This document shows, piece after piece, positions 35,982-46,345 of a stretch of 64,000 bases of DNA (the first letter of the stretch is position 1; the number at the start of each line of letters is the position of its first letter). The stretch lies in assembly GCF_026210795.1 (NCBI RefSeq), contig NC_089454.1, positions 3,100,001 to 3,164,000 of the forward strand, given 5' to 3'. A model generated the notes under the pieces. That model was not told the DNA's origin. It made no database searches and saw only the letters and a program-made list of their open reading frames with translations. Source of the stretch: Rhizophagus irregularis (Eukaryota > Glomeromycota > Glomeromycetes > Glomerales > Glomeraceae). Both the position numbers and the translations under genes were made by a program.

Positions 35982-37984
35982 TTTTTTTTTTTTTTAAGAT
36001 AGTAACGCAACCTTTATTATTACAAAATCAAAAAAATGATTTTATAATACATAAAATGAATTCCTAGAACCAATGATGCAAATAAACATCAAAGACTCTA
36101 TAACTAAATTTAATCTAGTCTAAAAGAAAAAAAATTAATAACTAAACTAAATTAAAGGACTATACTGAATTGTTGAGTATAGTTGAAAGTGTCACTAGCC
36201 TAAAAGAAATTTTTTAAAATTTTTTTGATTTTTTTAATATTTTCCTGTTTTCTAAATTTTCTATTTTCACGATACTTTACTACTTTGCACGCTATATGTA
36301 ATTAGTAATAATCAGAAAAATACAAAAAAGAATAAAAACAACAATTAAATTAATACATAAAATTAATAAAAGTTCCATTAAATCGCCCCTTGTTGGAAAC
36401 TTATTGAAATCGACCGAAAATTCATTATCGTCCGCACATTCATTAACTCTTTTCCGAAGCAATAAAATAAATTCTCTGATTTTAAATTTGTTTAATTGTG
36501 GCTACTTGGTTGTTTCATTGTTTTATTTGCTATCGTAATCAGCCCTAGTAGCCTGGTGTGCCACTAACCGTTTCTTGTTTTCATTCAATTTGTCTTCTTC
36601 TGGCTCCTCGATCTTACTCTTTTTCAAATTTGTTTCTGATTCAACGCTGCTCTAACTAATCGTGTTAATTCAGCTACTAAAATCATATTTAATCTATTAT
36701 ATGCTTTAATCTCTTTGTTACTTTAGGTACGTTGAAACGCTAAAGTTGCTGACAATTTGGGGTTCGTTAGCGCATCTTCAAATTTTCCTCATTTGTTGAA
36801 GAGGATGTTACGCAGTTATTTGTTACGTCTCTATTCCGCAGTCTAGTAAATTTCCCATCCTTCCTATAATCTCATTTTGACCCTTAATCTGTAGACCTTT
36901 ACCCATTTCATCTTCCATAGTTGATTGATATCGCTTTTAATAAATCTCGACCATTGTTGAAATACATCAAAATATATTTTATTTTGTTGACTTTGATGAT
37001 TTTCACGAAATGACCCTTATAAATTCCAATATATTCTTTAATCAATAGACAATCTTCTTTACTAACCTCGCTTTCCTCTAGCTTTTTCACTACTTGCCAA
37101 CTATATCTTAATAATTTAATATCTTTTGCAGCAAGTGTTGCATCAAACATCCTAAAATAATAATCCCACTCATTCTTACTTTTTAATTGTTATATTTGAA
37201 CCACCTTTAATGATGAAAATTGCTTCCATTTCTTTTGATAGATGGATATTAGTCCGAACGGTCTTGTATTTATAACTTCTTTTAACTACTAATCGTTCTA
37301 TATAGCCAACTTTCTGTAACGTGCTGTAAATTTTTTCGTCCTTCCAATATGCTGGAAAATCATAAAATTTTAAATCACGTGACTTCTCGGCAAAATGTTT
37401 TTCCAAATTATTTATTATAGGATGTTGTTTTAACCGGAATTTCATCGATCTTACCATTTTGTGATTTTTGTGTAATTGACTTTTTTCCAGTCGATTTTGT
37501 CAATTAGTATCCTTACTCAATTTAGACCTAAAAATCGTTTTCTTTTTCTTTTCTCTATTTACCTCCCTATTTTCCTAAAATAATTCGTTTCCTTTCGGTT
37601 ACATCAATTTCCAATTTCTTTATCTTTTCCTCAAGCTTGTTGATTTCTTCCTCTTACAGCTTGACTAAACGTGCTTTATCTACCATATCTGCTTCTAATT
37701 TGAGCTTCTTTTCTTTCCACTCACGTGAATTATCTTCTTTGTTACACAGAAGGAAAGAATTTTTGCGCTCAAGAAAATTTCTGAAAACTTCCTAATATTA
37801 TGACCGATAATGAGCCATAAAATAACAGATCCACTCTGAACCGGGGCATCCTATTCTTTATCACAACTTCATTATCAGATAGAAATCATAGAACTCTTGG
37901 CATATGGTTTTTTTCAGTGTCTTTTATCCTCCGCTTTATAATTTCTAAAAATTCTTCTTTCGAGCCTGAGTCATATATCTTCTG
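35982..37984 (-). mobile_element. Degenerate LINE-like element, ORF1-type remnant
   Basis: On the - strand, broken coding pieces are followed by non-coding DNA and a tail. The T-run at 35982-35996 (+ strand) would be the poly(A) end of an element transcribed leftward. The 5' side is cut by the CCCTATAA element that starts at 37985. No reverse transcriptase motif is left in the window part, so the LINE assignment rests on the A-tail, the ORF1-like pieces and similarity to other A-tailed inserts here. No target duplication could be assigned. Confidence 0.45.
36908..37750 (-). pseudogene. Broken ORF1-like protein (coiled coil plus RRM-like piece)
   Basis: In - strand order: a Glu/Lys-rich heptad segment (EEEINKLEEKIKKLEIDV, near 37580-37650, after an in-frame stop), then frame 37457-37176 with FYDFPAYWKDEKIYSTLQKV and YKYKTVRTNIHLSKEME, then frame 37150-36908 with FDATLAAKDIKLLRYSWQVV and GIYKGHFVKIIKV. 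Frames are broken between the pieces. The coiled coil plus a small fold that looks like a nucleic-acid-binding module is what ORF1 proteins of LINEs often have. I cannot name the family with confidence. It could also be a host gene remnant. Confidence 0.4.
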
Positions 37985-38387
37985 CCCTATAAAAAAATTG
38001 GATACGTTTTTTATAAAGTTTTTATACGATTTTTTTCCTTAGAAATAACGTATCATAATAGGATACGGAAAAATGCACAATTCCGTATCACTAAAAATAT
38101 GGTTTGGATACAGAATTTGCACGGAATTCATATGGAATTTACATGATTTGATCACTGATTTTATCACGAAATTTATACAATTTGTGGTCACTGAATTTAA
38201 AATTTGTATTAAAGTTTACTATAATTATATTTACATAAATCTAATTTTACTTTATTAAATTAAATAAAAAAAAATAAACAAAATACAAATACATTATGAA
38301 AATTCCCTCCTTATTAAAACCACCTATTGCAACTAAAATTATCTATAAGTTCAGGTTCATTTGGAGTCAAACAACCTAAAAACCCCC

Positions 38388-39952
38388 CCCTATAAAAAAA
38401 TCGGGATACGTTTTTTATAAAGTTTTTATACGATTTTTTTCCTTAGAAATAACGTATCATAATAGGATACGGAAAAATGCACAATTCCGTATCACTAAAA
38501 ATATGGTTTGGATACGGAATTTGCACGGAATTCATATGGAATTTACATGATTTGATCACTGATTTTATCACGAAATTTATACGATTTGGTCACTGAATTT
38601 ACTATTTGTATTACAGTTTACTATAATATATTTATATAAATCTAATTTTACTTTATTAAATTAAATAAAAAATAAAAAATAAACAAAATACAAATACATT
38701 ATGAAAATTCCCTCCTTATTAAAACCACCTATTGCAACCAAAATTACCTATAAGTTCAGGTTCATTTGGAGTCAAACAACCTAAAAAAAACAAAAAAAAG
38801 AAACATAAGAACGTCTAACTTAATTGGAAACAAAAACCCCCTTCATATAGTATCTGCAATCGTCCAAGTCACCAAAGGTCAGCATTCCTACAAAAAAAGA
38901 AAGAGAACTCCAGAATGTCTGACCTATATAAATGAAAAGAATTATGAAGCATCTGATGAAAAAGAAACCAAAACAACAAAATAAATCCAAAACTGACCTA
39001 CAAAAAAGAAGACTTGAAGCAACAAAACTGAAACAACCTACAAAGAGAGAAGAATCTGAACCCAACTTACAAAAAAAAAAAAAGAAAATTTGAACTGACC
39101 TAAAAAAAGAAAAAAAATCCTGAACAATCCTACAAAAAGGAAGGGACTCCCAAACTGATCTACAAAAAAGAAAAAAGAAACTGAATCTTCTCACAAAAAA
39201 AAAATCTGCTGGCCTATGAAATAAAAAAAGGGATATATATAAATAAAAAAGAAAGGGGAATAAAGAATAAATCAAAAAAAAATATTTTTTTAAAAAGAGG
39301 GTAACGAAGTTAGGAAAGTTAAAAAAAATTTTTTTTTAAAGGGAGGACGTCAAAGTTAGAATAATAAAAAATTTTTTATAAAGAGGAAATAGAAATAGAA
39401 AGAAGAAAATTTTTTTTAAAAAAAAGAAAAGTGGGAATAGTGGGAATAAAAGAATAAAATCAAAAAAAATTTTTTTTTTAAGGGAGTGACGAAAAAAAAA
39501 TTTTTTTTTAAAGGAGAGTGATGAAAAAAAAATTTTTAAATTTTTTTTTAAAAGGGGGGTGACGAAAAAAGAAGAAATTTAGAAAAAACAACAAAAATAA
39601 GACAAGAGAAAAGAGAAGGAAGGGAAAGACAGAAAGGAAGATCGGAAGATCAAACTCATCAAAGTGAAGGTTTATATAAAAAACAAAAAACGTATCATAA
39701 CAAAACAATAAACAATCACGTGATCTCGTGTTATGATACGAGATTTTGTAAAATTATTTTCTAAAAATATTAAGTTTAAAAATTCCGTATACATTCCGTA
39801 TGATTAATTTTTTCCGTATACATTAGTTTTTTTAAAAAATGTTCAAAAATGAATTGCTTATTAAATATACGGAATTTGTATACGGAAACTATAGAAACGT
39901 ACATAAAATGTATACAAAACGTATCCTTTCCGTATACATATTTCTTATAGGG
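38388..39952 (+). mobile_element. CCCTATAA-family element 2, complete (1565 bp)
   Basis: CCCTATAAAAAAATCGGG at the left end, CTTATAGGG at the right end, CCC on both sides as probable target duplication. Order of parts: a left 300 bp with GGATACG and CCGTATC motifs; a ~35-40-bp degenerate repeat array around CTGACCTACAAAAAAGAA; an array of A-run/T-run blocks with GGGAGTGACG spacers; a right 250 bp with many CGTATAC and CGTATC motifs plus the hairpin ATCTCGT...ACGAGAT. Beyond the first ~8-12 bases, the two ends share GGATACG motifs rather than a long TIR. It lacks a coding gene, so it is non-autonomous. Low-complexity open frames in the arrays are not genes. Confidence 0.8.
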
Positions 39953-40870
39953 CCCCCCTTCATATAGTATCTGCAATCGTCCAAGTCACCAAAGGTCAGC
40001 ATTCCTACAAAAAAAGAAAGAGAACTCCAGAATGTCTGACCTACATAAATGAAAAGAATTATGAAGCATCTGATGAAAAAGAAACCAAAACAACAAAATA
40101 ATCCAAAACTAACCTACAAAAAAAGAAGACTCTGAAGCAACCTACAAAAAGAAAAGAATCTGAACCCAACTTACAAAAAAAAAAAAAAGAAATTTGAACT
40201 GACCTAAAAAAAGAAAAAAATCCTGAATAATCCTACAAAAAAGAAAGGAAAGGACTCCCAAACTGTTCTACAAAAAAGAAAAAAGAAACTGAATCTTCTC
40301 ACAAAAAAAAATCTGCTGGCCTATGAATAAAAAAAGGGATAAATATAAATAAAAAAAGAAAGTGGAATAAAGAATAAATAAAAAAAAATATCTTTTTAAA
40401 AAGAGGGTAACAAAGTTAGGAAAGTTAAAAAAAAATTTTTTTTTAAAGGGAGGACGTCAAAGTTAGAAAAATAAAAAATTTTTTATAAAGAGGAAATAGA
40501 AATAGAAAGAAGAAATTTTTTTTAAACAAAAAGAAGGGTGGGAATAAAAGAATAAAATCAAAAAAATTTTTTTTTTTAAAGGAGAGTGATGAAAAAAAAT
40601 TTTTAAAGTGAGGTACGAAAAAAAAAATTTTTTTTTAAAAGGGGGGTGACGAAAAAAGAAGAAAAATTTAGAAAAAATAACAAAAATAAGACAAGAGAAA
40701 AGAGAAGGAAGGGAAAGACAGAAAGGAAGATCGGAAGATCAAACTCATCAAAGTAAGGGTTTATATAAAAAACAAAAAACGTATCATAACAAAACAATAA
40801 ACAATCACATGATCTCGTGTTATGATACGAGATTTTTGTAAAATTATTTTCTAAAATATTAAGTTAAAAA

Positions 40871-43153
40871 AAAAAACTCTTTCCCCTTTTTTTTATTTTG
40901 TTAGTTTTCCGCAGTAATTTTGCAAAGTTCGTTTTTTTTAGTTTCTATTTGAAACACCAAAGGGGAGGAGGCCAGGCGCCTCAGTCGCATACGAGGTTTT
41001 GTTCCTTTAATATTACTTATACTTAAAAGGTTATATCATCCTCTTCAAACCAAGTCGAGATAGATTTTTCCTCAGTTTCATACGCATCTCTGAGACCATA
41101 TTTACAGTTGGACTTACGTTCTGATAGCGGCATAAAAATCTCCGAAGGCGGACTTGCTGAAAATATAGTATTAGATATAGATATACAACCACAGGATAAT
41201 ATACTCTCAACCAATATAACCAACGTTCCTTCACTTTTTTCATTACCTTCATTTTCCTCAACTTTCAAATTTTTGCTCAGTACCAAGAAAATCAACCCAT
41301 ACGAGGTTAGGGACACACGTGGATGTGGCACTTTGTATAACACCAAAAAGGGAGATATTTCCTTATCGAGTTAGATGATACCTGATATGTAGATTTAAAA
41401 AAGAAAAATTTTTTCAACGTCTGCACCAATGATATTCAAATGCCTGATGATCACCATAGGATCTTCAATTCGAATTGTAAAAAACTCAATCTGAATTACC
41501 TTATAGGGACATACCTGACCTTCGTTTTCACCTTAAATAAACAATTTTCACCTGCTATTGTAGATAGATATTTTAATCATTTACGCCAATTATTAATAGA
41601 TAAAATATTGGTGGTTAAAAATAGAACTACTTCTGTATCAGATAAAAATAGGCAAACAAAGACCTTTATTCGATTTTGTTCCAGGCCTCACGTGATTTAC
41701 CTGGGATACTACTTTGCCTGTGGATTTGTAGGAAATAATAATCAATGTTGTCAACAACCAGCTGCTGTCGTACTTTCACACAATCGACGAAAATGTAATA
41801 ATCATCTCCCGAGTTTCATAATACATGGTAATAAGAGACGTCGAACTGGCAAATTACCTCAAAACCCTAGTTTTTATGTCCATAATCATAGTTATATCCC
41901 TCATAATCACGCAAAAGAAGTTCATTCAACACGATTAGGTATCTCATACGACGTTATTATACGTAGATATAATGAATGGAAAGGAAAACATGATTTTTAT
42001 CTTCAAAATGTAATGGAACTAACATCTACAAAAACGAAAAAAGGTGTGGCCACCTCGCACATGTACTACAAAGAATATCATAACTTTGCACTTGATGCTA
42101 ACTGTACACAACAACAAATTAAATGGTGGAATCGTTTAAAATTTTCAATCTTCAAATCGGAGAGATCTCTCGGTCAAGTCAAACCCTTTTTAATTAATGA
42201 GCACTCGTATGTGTACAAAAAAATTCAACATGCAGTTGAACAAAGTTCACAACATATTAAATGCGATTGGAAAATAGAAAATGATAAAACCCTTCGCAAA
42301 AGGATCAAAAACTGGAAACACCGTGTCAAAATGCGCAACAAGAAAAAGAAAAGTTTACCTACTTTACCAGATAATTTTACTGGAAACGCTTTATCCTATT
42401 ACTTCAACACATACAACATTAATCTCTTTGCTTATAAAGTGCGATGACGCTTTGATTTATCCGGTATCCCTGATTTTAAACATGGTTACCTTAAAGCGAA
42501 AAGAAGTTATCTTAAATATCAAAATAGTTTACATTCACGCTTACCTCCAATAGTTGAGGACAAGGTCATTGAATCTAATAACAATAATCAAGCTACTTTT
42601 TTTTTAGATAAACTTATTATGGATTTCCATCGAGCTCACTTTGCTCCTATTACTCCTACTCGACAACAATATCCTTCTACGCCCAAACTTGATCATCTTC
42701 AATCGATCAAAGATAATGACGAAAGACCCATCAGGAAACCAAGAAAACGAAAAATCAAACTTTCACCCACACCTGGGCATGACCAATAAACAGAATATCT
42801 TTTCTCATTAGTTCACTTAGTTTTAATTTTTTTTTTTTTTACTATATGTAAAACAATCACAGATCTATGTAACCTATATTATTTTGTATATGACAGTATT
42901 TACATACAATAGCTAGTTTTAGTTAAAAGAAAATACGAATGATAGATTAGAACTCCCTTTTTAGTTTTGTTCGTCCTGGATGTCATTGGTTCCTGTTCTT
43001 CCTTCGGTAGTGGAGGGGATCAGGCTGGTTCCAATGTTTTTAAAGAAGTTCGGGTCCATCCTGGTGATGGATGATAGCTAGAAGTAGGATAACTCACGCT
43101 TGGTATATGTCCTGTTTAATAGTCTGTCCAGCTTCACATAAAATAAAATAAAC
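40871..43153 (+). mobile_element. Retroposed segment with ~20-bp target duplication
   Basis: The host element sequence CTAAAATATTAAGTTAAAAA (40851-40870) recurs at 43154-43174 with one mismatch and one extra base. The inserted DNA ends in an A-rich tail (CATAAAATAAAATAAA). A long, variable duplication plus an A-rich 3' end is the signature of target-primed reverse transcription. The insert carries one long ORF (41440-42789) that is not a reverse transcriptase. It is therefore either a non-autonomous retroelement or a retrocopy of a cellular transcript. Confidence 0.65.
41440..42789 (+). pseudogene. ~450-codon ORF of unknown function, one nonsense codon
   Basis: Open from ATG 41440 to TAA 42787-42789, except for a single in-frame TGA at 42445-42447 (KVR-stop-RFDL). 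Codons on both sides are continuous and of the same composition, so the TGA is probably a recent CGA-to-TGA change. The protein is basic: it has RTTSVSDKNRQ, a His/Cys-containing part (CGFVGNNNQCCQQ; then HNRRKCNNH), aromatic-rich LKFSIFKSERSLGQ, a KRIKNWKHRVKMRNKKKK patch and a C-terminal RKPRKRKIKL that could be a nuclear signal. Codon use is less AT-biased than that of neighbouring genes. I do not recognise the family. It lies inside a retroposed segment. Confidence 0.55.
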
Positions 43154-43235
43154 TAAAAAATTAAGTTTAAAAATTCTGTATACATTCCATATGATTAATT
43201 TTTTCCGTATACATTTCATATACATTAGTTTTTTT

Positions 43236-44444
43236 TTTTTTTTTAAACTTTATTAATAACATGATGATCGCCGAATGGCGCATCATGTTCTAGACGACGT
43301 GCATCTGCTAATAAAGTATCTATCTACTAAAAACAAAAACGAAACATACAAACAAGAAAACTACCACTAAACCCAACTTCAAAAAAAGAAAAAAGAAATT
43401 TAACACTAACTATTTTACGCCTGATTTAACAACTTTTTAACCAAGCATTAGCGCCAATGTTAAACTCCATCGAACTCCCCACCCATAGATACTTTACTAA
43501 CAACTACCATTTTCCCTTACGCATTTCACACTTCTCAAAAAAGAAAACAAAATCACAAAAACTACTCTATTTCTACCCTCTCTTTCAAAACTTACAACCA
43601 GTCACCATAGAATTGGCTAGATCCCGCAGTGAAACGTCCATCTTCCTGAAAAGAGCATTTTCCACCAAAGAATTGGCTATGTCCCACAGCAGAGCGTACA
43701 TCTTCCCAAAAAGCGTGTTCTCCATAGTAACTTTATCCATTTACAACGACTTGCAGAACGTTAGCTTTTTGTATTTCTTTGAACAAAACAACTGTTTGTC
43801 TACATTTATTTACATTGCTACTGTCCAAGCCGAAACTAAAACTCATCAACTCTTCTCTCACATGATTACTGCGAATATGGCTGATCCCTTTTTCAGATAA
43901 ATTTGTTGCCGCAATTTGTCCCACAGTAAATCACCTCATTTCCTTGTGATCCAATTTGTTCCTCACTGAATCTTCTGTTACTACTTTTAGATTCCATCCA
44001 CGTGCCAAAATTTTTGCTGCGCCGACTAAAAATTTTGCGACGAAAATTCCCAAAAAACCACTATTTCCAAGCTATCTAAAGAATTTCTTCACTATAAAAG
44101 GTCAACTTTTCTTTTTATTTTTCCAAGCCTCTATTATCACCTACTGACAAAATTTTATTTGGAGTAACACCTAGCCCTTCCTGGCTATTTTTGGGTCACT
44201 ACCATTAAGTTAACAGCAAGAAATAAATTTTTGGTAGAAAAATTTAAGACCTTCTAACAAACTTCTTCTAACCCTCATATCAAAATGTTCGTAAAAGAAT
44301 GAATAAACAGTTGGTAATGTTGAAATGCGTAAAATAATAAATTTCTCTAAGCACTTTTGAACTCTTCCACCTTTTTCTTTCGTCCTAAAATTTTTGGTCT
44401 GAATGATCGGCGGGAAGAATTCCTCATAGGCATTTTCTTTTTCC
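43236..44444 (-). mobile_element. 5'-truncated LINE-like insert
   Basis: The direct repeat CATTAGTTTTTTT flanks it (43223-43235 and 44445-44457). On the - strand its 3' end reads TTATTAATAAAGTTT followed by a poly(A) run, as expected of a LINE inserted by target-primed reverse transcription. The interior has only short frames (for example 43924-43733 on the - strand) and a perfect-period 60-bp tandem repeat. The second retro-insertion inside element 1. Confidence 0.65.
43609..43728 (-). repeat. 60-bp in-frame tandem repeat (two units)
   Basis: Units 43609-43668 and 43669-43728 start AGAATTGGCTA on the + strand. On the - strand they encode two 20-residue repeats, MENTLFGKMYALLWDIANSL and VENALFRKMDVSLRDLANSM, in one frame preceded by MDKVT. 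The frame stops soon after. The exact 60-base period keeps frame, hinting at a once-translated repeat protein. Confidence 0.5.
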
Positions 44445-44579
44445 CATTAGTTTTTTTAAAAAATGTTCAAAAATGAATTGCTTATTAAATATACGGAATT
44501 TGTATATGGAATCTATAGAAACGTACATAAAATGTATACAAAACGTATCCTTTCCGTATACATATTTCTTATAGGGCTG

Positions 44580-45837
44580 CCCTATAAAAAAATTGGATAC
44601 GTTTTTTATAAAGTTTTTATACGATTTTTTTTCCTTAGAAATAACGTATCATAATAGGATACGGAAAAATGCACAATTCCGTATCACTAAAAATATGGTT
44701 TGGATACGGAATTTGCACGGAATACATATGGAATTTACATGATTTGATCACTGATTTTATCACGAAATTTATACGATTTGGTCACTGAATTTACTATTTG
44801 TATTACAGTTTACTATAATTATATTTACATAAATCTAATTTTACTTTATTAAATTAAATAAAAAATAAAAAATAAAAAATAAACAAAATACAAATACATT
44901 ATGAAAATTCCCTCTTTATTAAGGCCACCTATTGCAACCAAAATTATCTATAAGTTCAGGTTTATTTGGAGTCAAACAACCTAAAAAAAACAAAAAAGAA
45001 CGTCTAACTTAATTGGAAACAAAACCCCTCTTCATATAGTATCTGCAATCGTCCAAGTCACCAAAGGTCAGCATTCCTACAAAAAAAGAAAGAGAACTCC
45101 AGAATGTCTGACCTACATAAATGAAAAGAATTATGAAGCATCTGATGAAAAAGAAACCAAAACAACAAAATAAATCCAAAACTGACCTACAAAAAAAGAA
45201 GACTCTGAAGCAACAAAACTGAAACAACCTACAAAAAGAAAAGAATCTGAACCCAACTTACAAAAAAAAAAAAAGAAAATTTGAACTGACCTAAAAAAAG
45301 AAAAAAAATCTTGAACAATCCTACAAAAAGGAAAGGACTCCCAAACTGATCTACAAAAAAACTGAATCTTCTCACAAAAAAAAATCAGCTGGCCTATGAA
45401 ATAAAAAAAGGGATAAATATAAATAAAAAAGAAAGGGGAATAAAGAATAAATCAAAAAAATATTTTTTTAAAAAGAGGGTAACGAAGTTAGGAGAGTTAA
45501 AAAAAATTTTTTTTTTAAAGGGAGGACGTCAAAGTTAGAAAAATAAAAAATTTTTTATAAAGAGGAAATAGAAATAGAAAGAAGAAAATTTTTAGAAGAG
45601 TGGGAATAAAAGAATAAAATCAAAAAAAATTTTTTTTTTTAAGGGAGTGACGAAAAAAAATTTTTTTTTTAAAGGAGTGATGAAAAAAAAATTTTTAAAG
45701 TGAGGTACGAAAAAAAAAAATTTTTTTTTAAAAGGGGGGGTGACGAAAAAAGAAGAAAAATTTAGAAAAAATAACAAAAATAAGACAAGAGAAAGGAGAA
45801 GAAAAGGAAAGACAGAAAGGAAGATCGGAAGATCAAA
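44580..45837 (+). mobile_element. CCCTATAA-family element 3, 3'-truncated
   Basis: It starts immediately after the CTG duplication of element 1 and follows element 2 closely through the A-run/T-run arrays to AGGAAGATCGGAAGATCAAA. There it meets DIRS-type sequence at about 45838. The right end with the CGTATAC motifs and TTATAGGG is missing at this junction. The head-to-tail adjacency with element 1 suggests insertion into the same CTG site. Confidence 0.75.
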
Positions 45838-46345
45838 ATGTCTGAAACGCAATCTAAAGTTGATAGCAGAACACATTTCCGGCATAAAAAATGTGGAAGC
45901 AGATCTAGCATCAAGGATAATGATTGAAAAGAACGAATGGAAGTTACATCGCAAAATCTTCAACGTATTCAACAAGATATGGGGTCCTTATCAATTGGAT
46001 CTATTTGCAAGCAGAACCAACACCCAACTTTCCCGTTATTATGCATGGAAAACAGATCCGTTTGCCAAAGAGATGGATGCTTTTCGGCAAAAGTGGTCCA
46101 AAATGAAACTATGGTCAAACCCTCCTTGGGTTTTAATTCCACGGATACTGGCAAAACTGATTCGGGAAAAGGCTTCTATGACTATTCTGGTTCTGATATA
46201 GCCATCAGCCCCATGGTTCCCATTATTAATGAGCCTATTAATAGATCTACCGATATTGATTTGCTCCAACAAAATTCTTTGCCCATCATTACCTCTCCAA
46301 ATACATCCACTTCGCAATCCACAGTGGAAACTGCTCGCTTGCAAT
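45838..46345 (+). pseudogene. DIRS pol C-terminus (RNase H-like), nonsense mutated
   Basis: The frame reads LIAEHISGIKNVEADLASR, NEWKLHRKIFNVFNKIWGP, DLFASRTNTQLSRYYAW, WSNPPWVLIPRILAKL, then a TAG at 46199-46201 followed in the same frame by PSAPWFPLLMSLLIDLPI and LRNPQWKLLA. These are the standard motifs of the DIRS/Ngaro pol tail. The family normally has Trp where the TAG stands (VLIW-PSAPWF), so TGG to TAG is likely. An open frame beginning at 45740 fuses element 3 sequence to this domain by chance. Confidence 0.75.

Larger units (their letters stand above)
37985..44576 (+). mobile_element. CCCTATAA-family element 1 (outer host of nested insertions)
   Basis: Starts CCCTATAAAAAAATTGG at 37985 and ends TTTCTTATAGGG at 44576, with the 3-bp direct repeat CTG at 37982-37984 and 44577-44579. 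The body is split into pieces: 37985-38387, 39953-40870, about 43154-43235 and 44445-44576. It is interrupted by a sister element (38388-39952) and two retroposed segments (about 40871-43153 and 43236-44444). When the insertions are removed, the pieces join into the same order as the 1.56-kb copy, apart from a ~50-bp loss at the first junction. It encodes no transposase. Confidence 0.8.

Noticed and set aside
38820-39275. 151-codon - strand frame, with similar frames near 45009, 52446 and 52682
   Set aside because: Translations of the ACAAAAAAGAA and A/T arrays inside the CCCTATAA elements; they shift frame between copies.
41108-41374. 88-codon frame upstream of the unknown ORF
   Set aside because: Starts at TTG, overlaps open frames on the other strand, no recognisable features; may be leader sequence of the retroposed segment.
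44463-44654. Repeated MFKNELLIKY-type frames at element ends (also 39776-39976, 48664-48960)
   Set aside because: They arise from the conserved right end of the CCCTATAA elements and run across the element boundary into unrelated DNA.
45740-46201. 153-codon frame starting in element 3
   Set aside because: Chance fusion: only the part after 45838 is DIRS pol; the first third is A-rich repeat.
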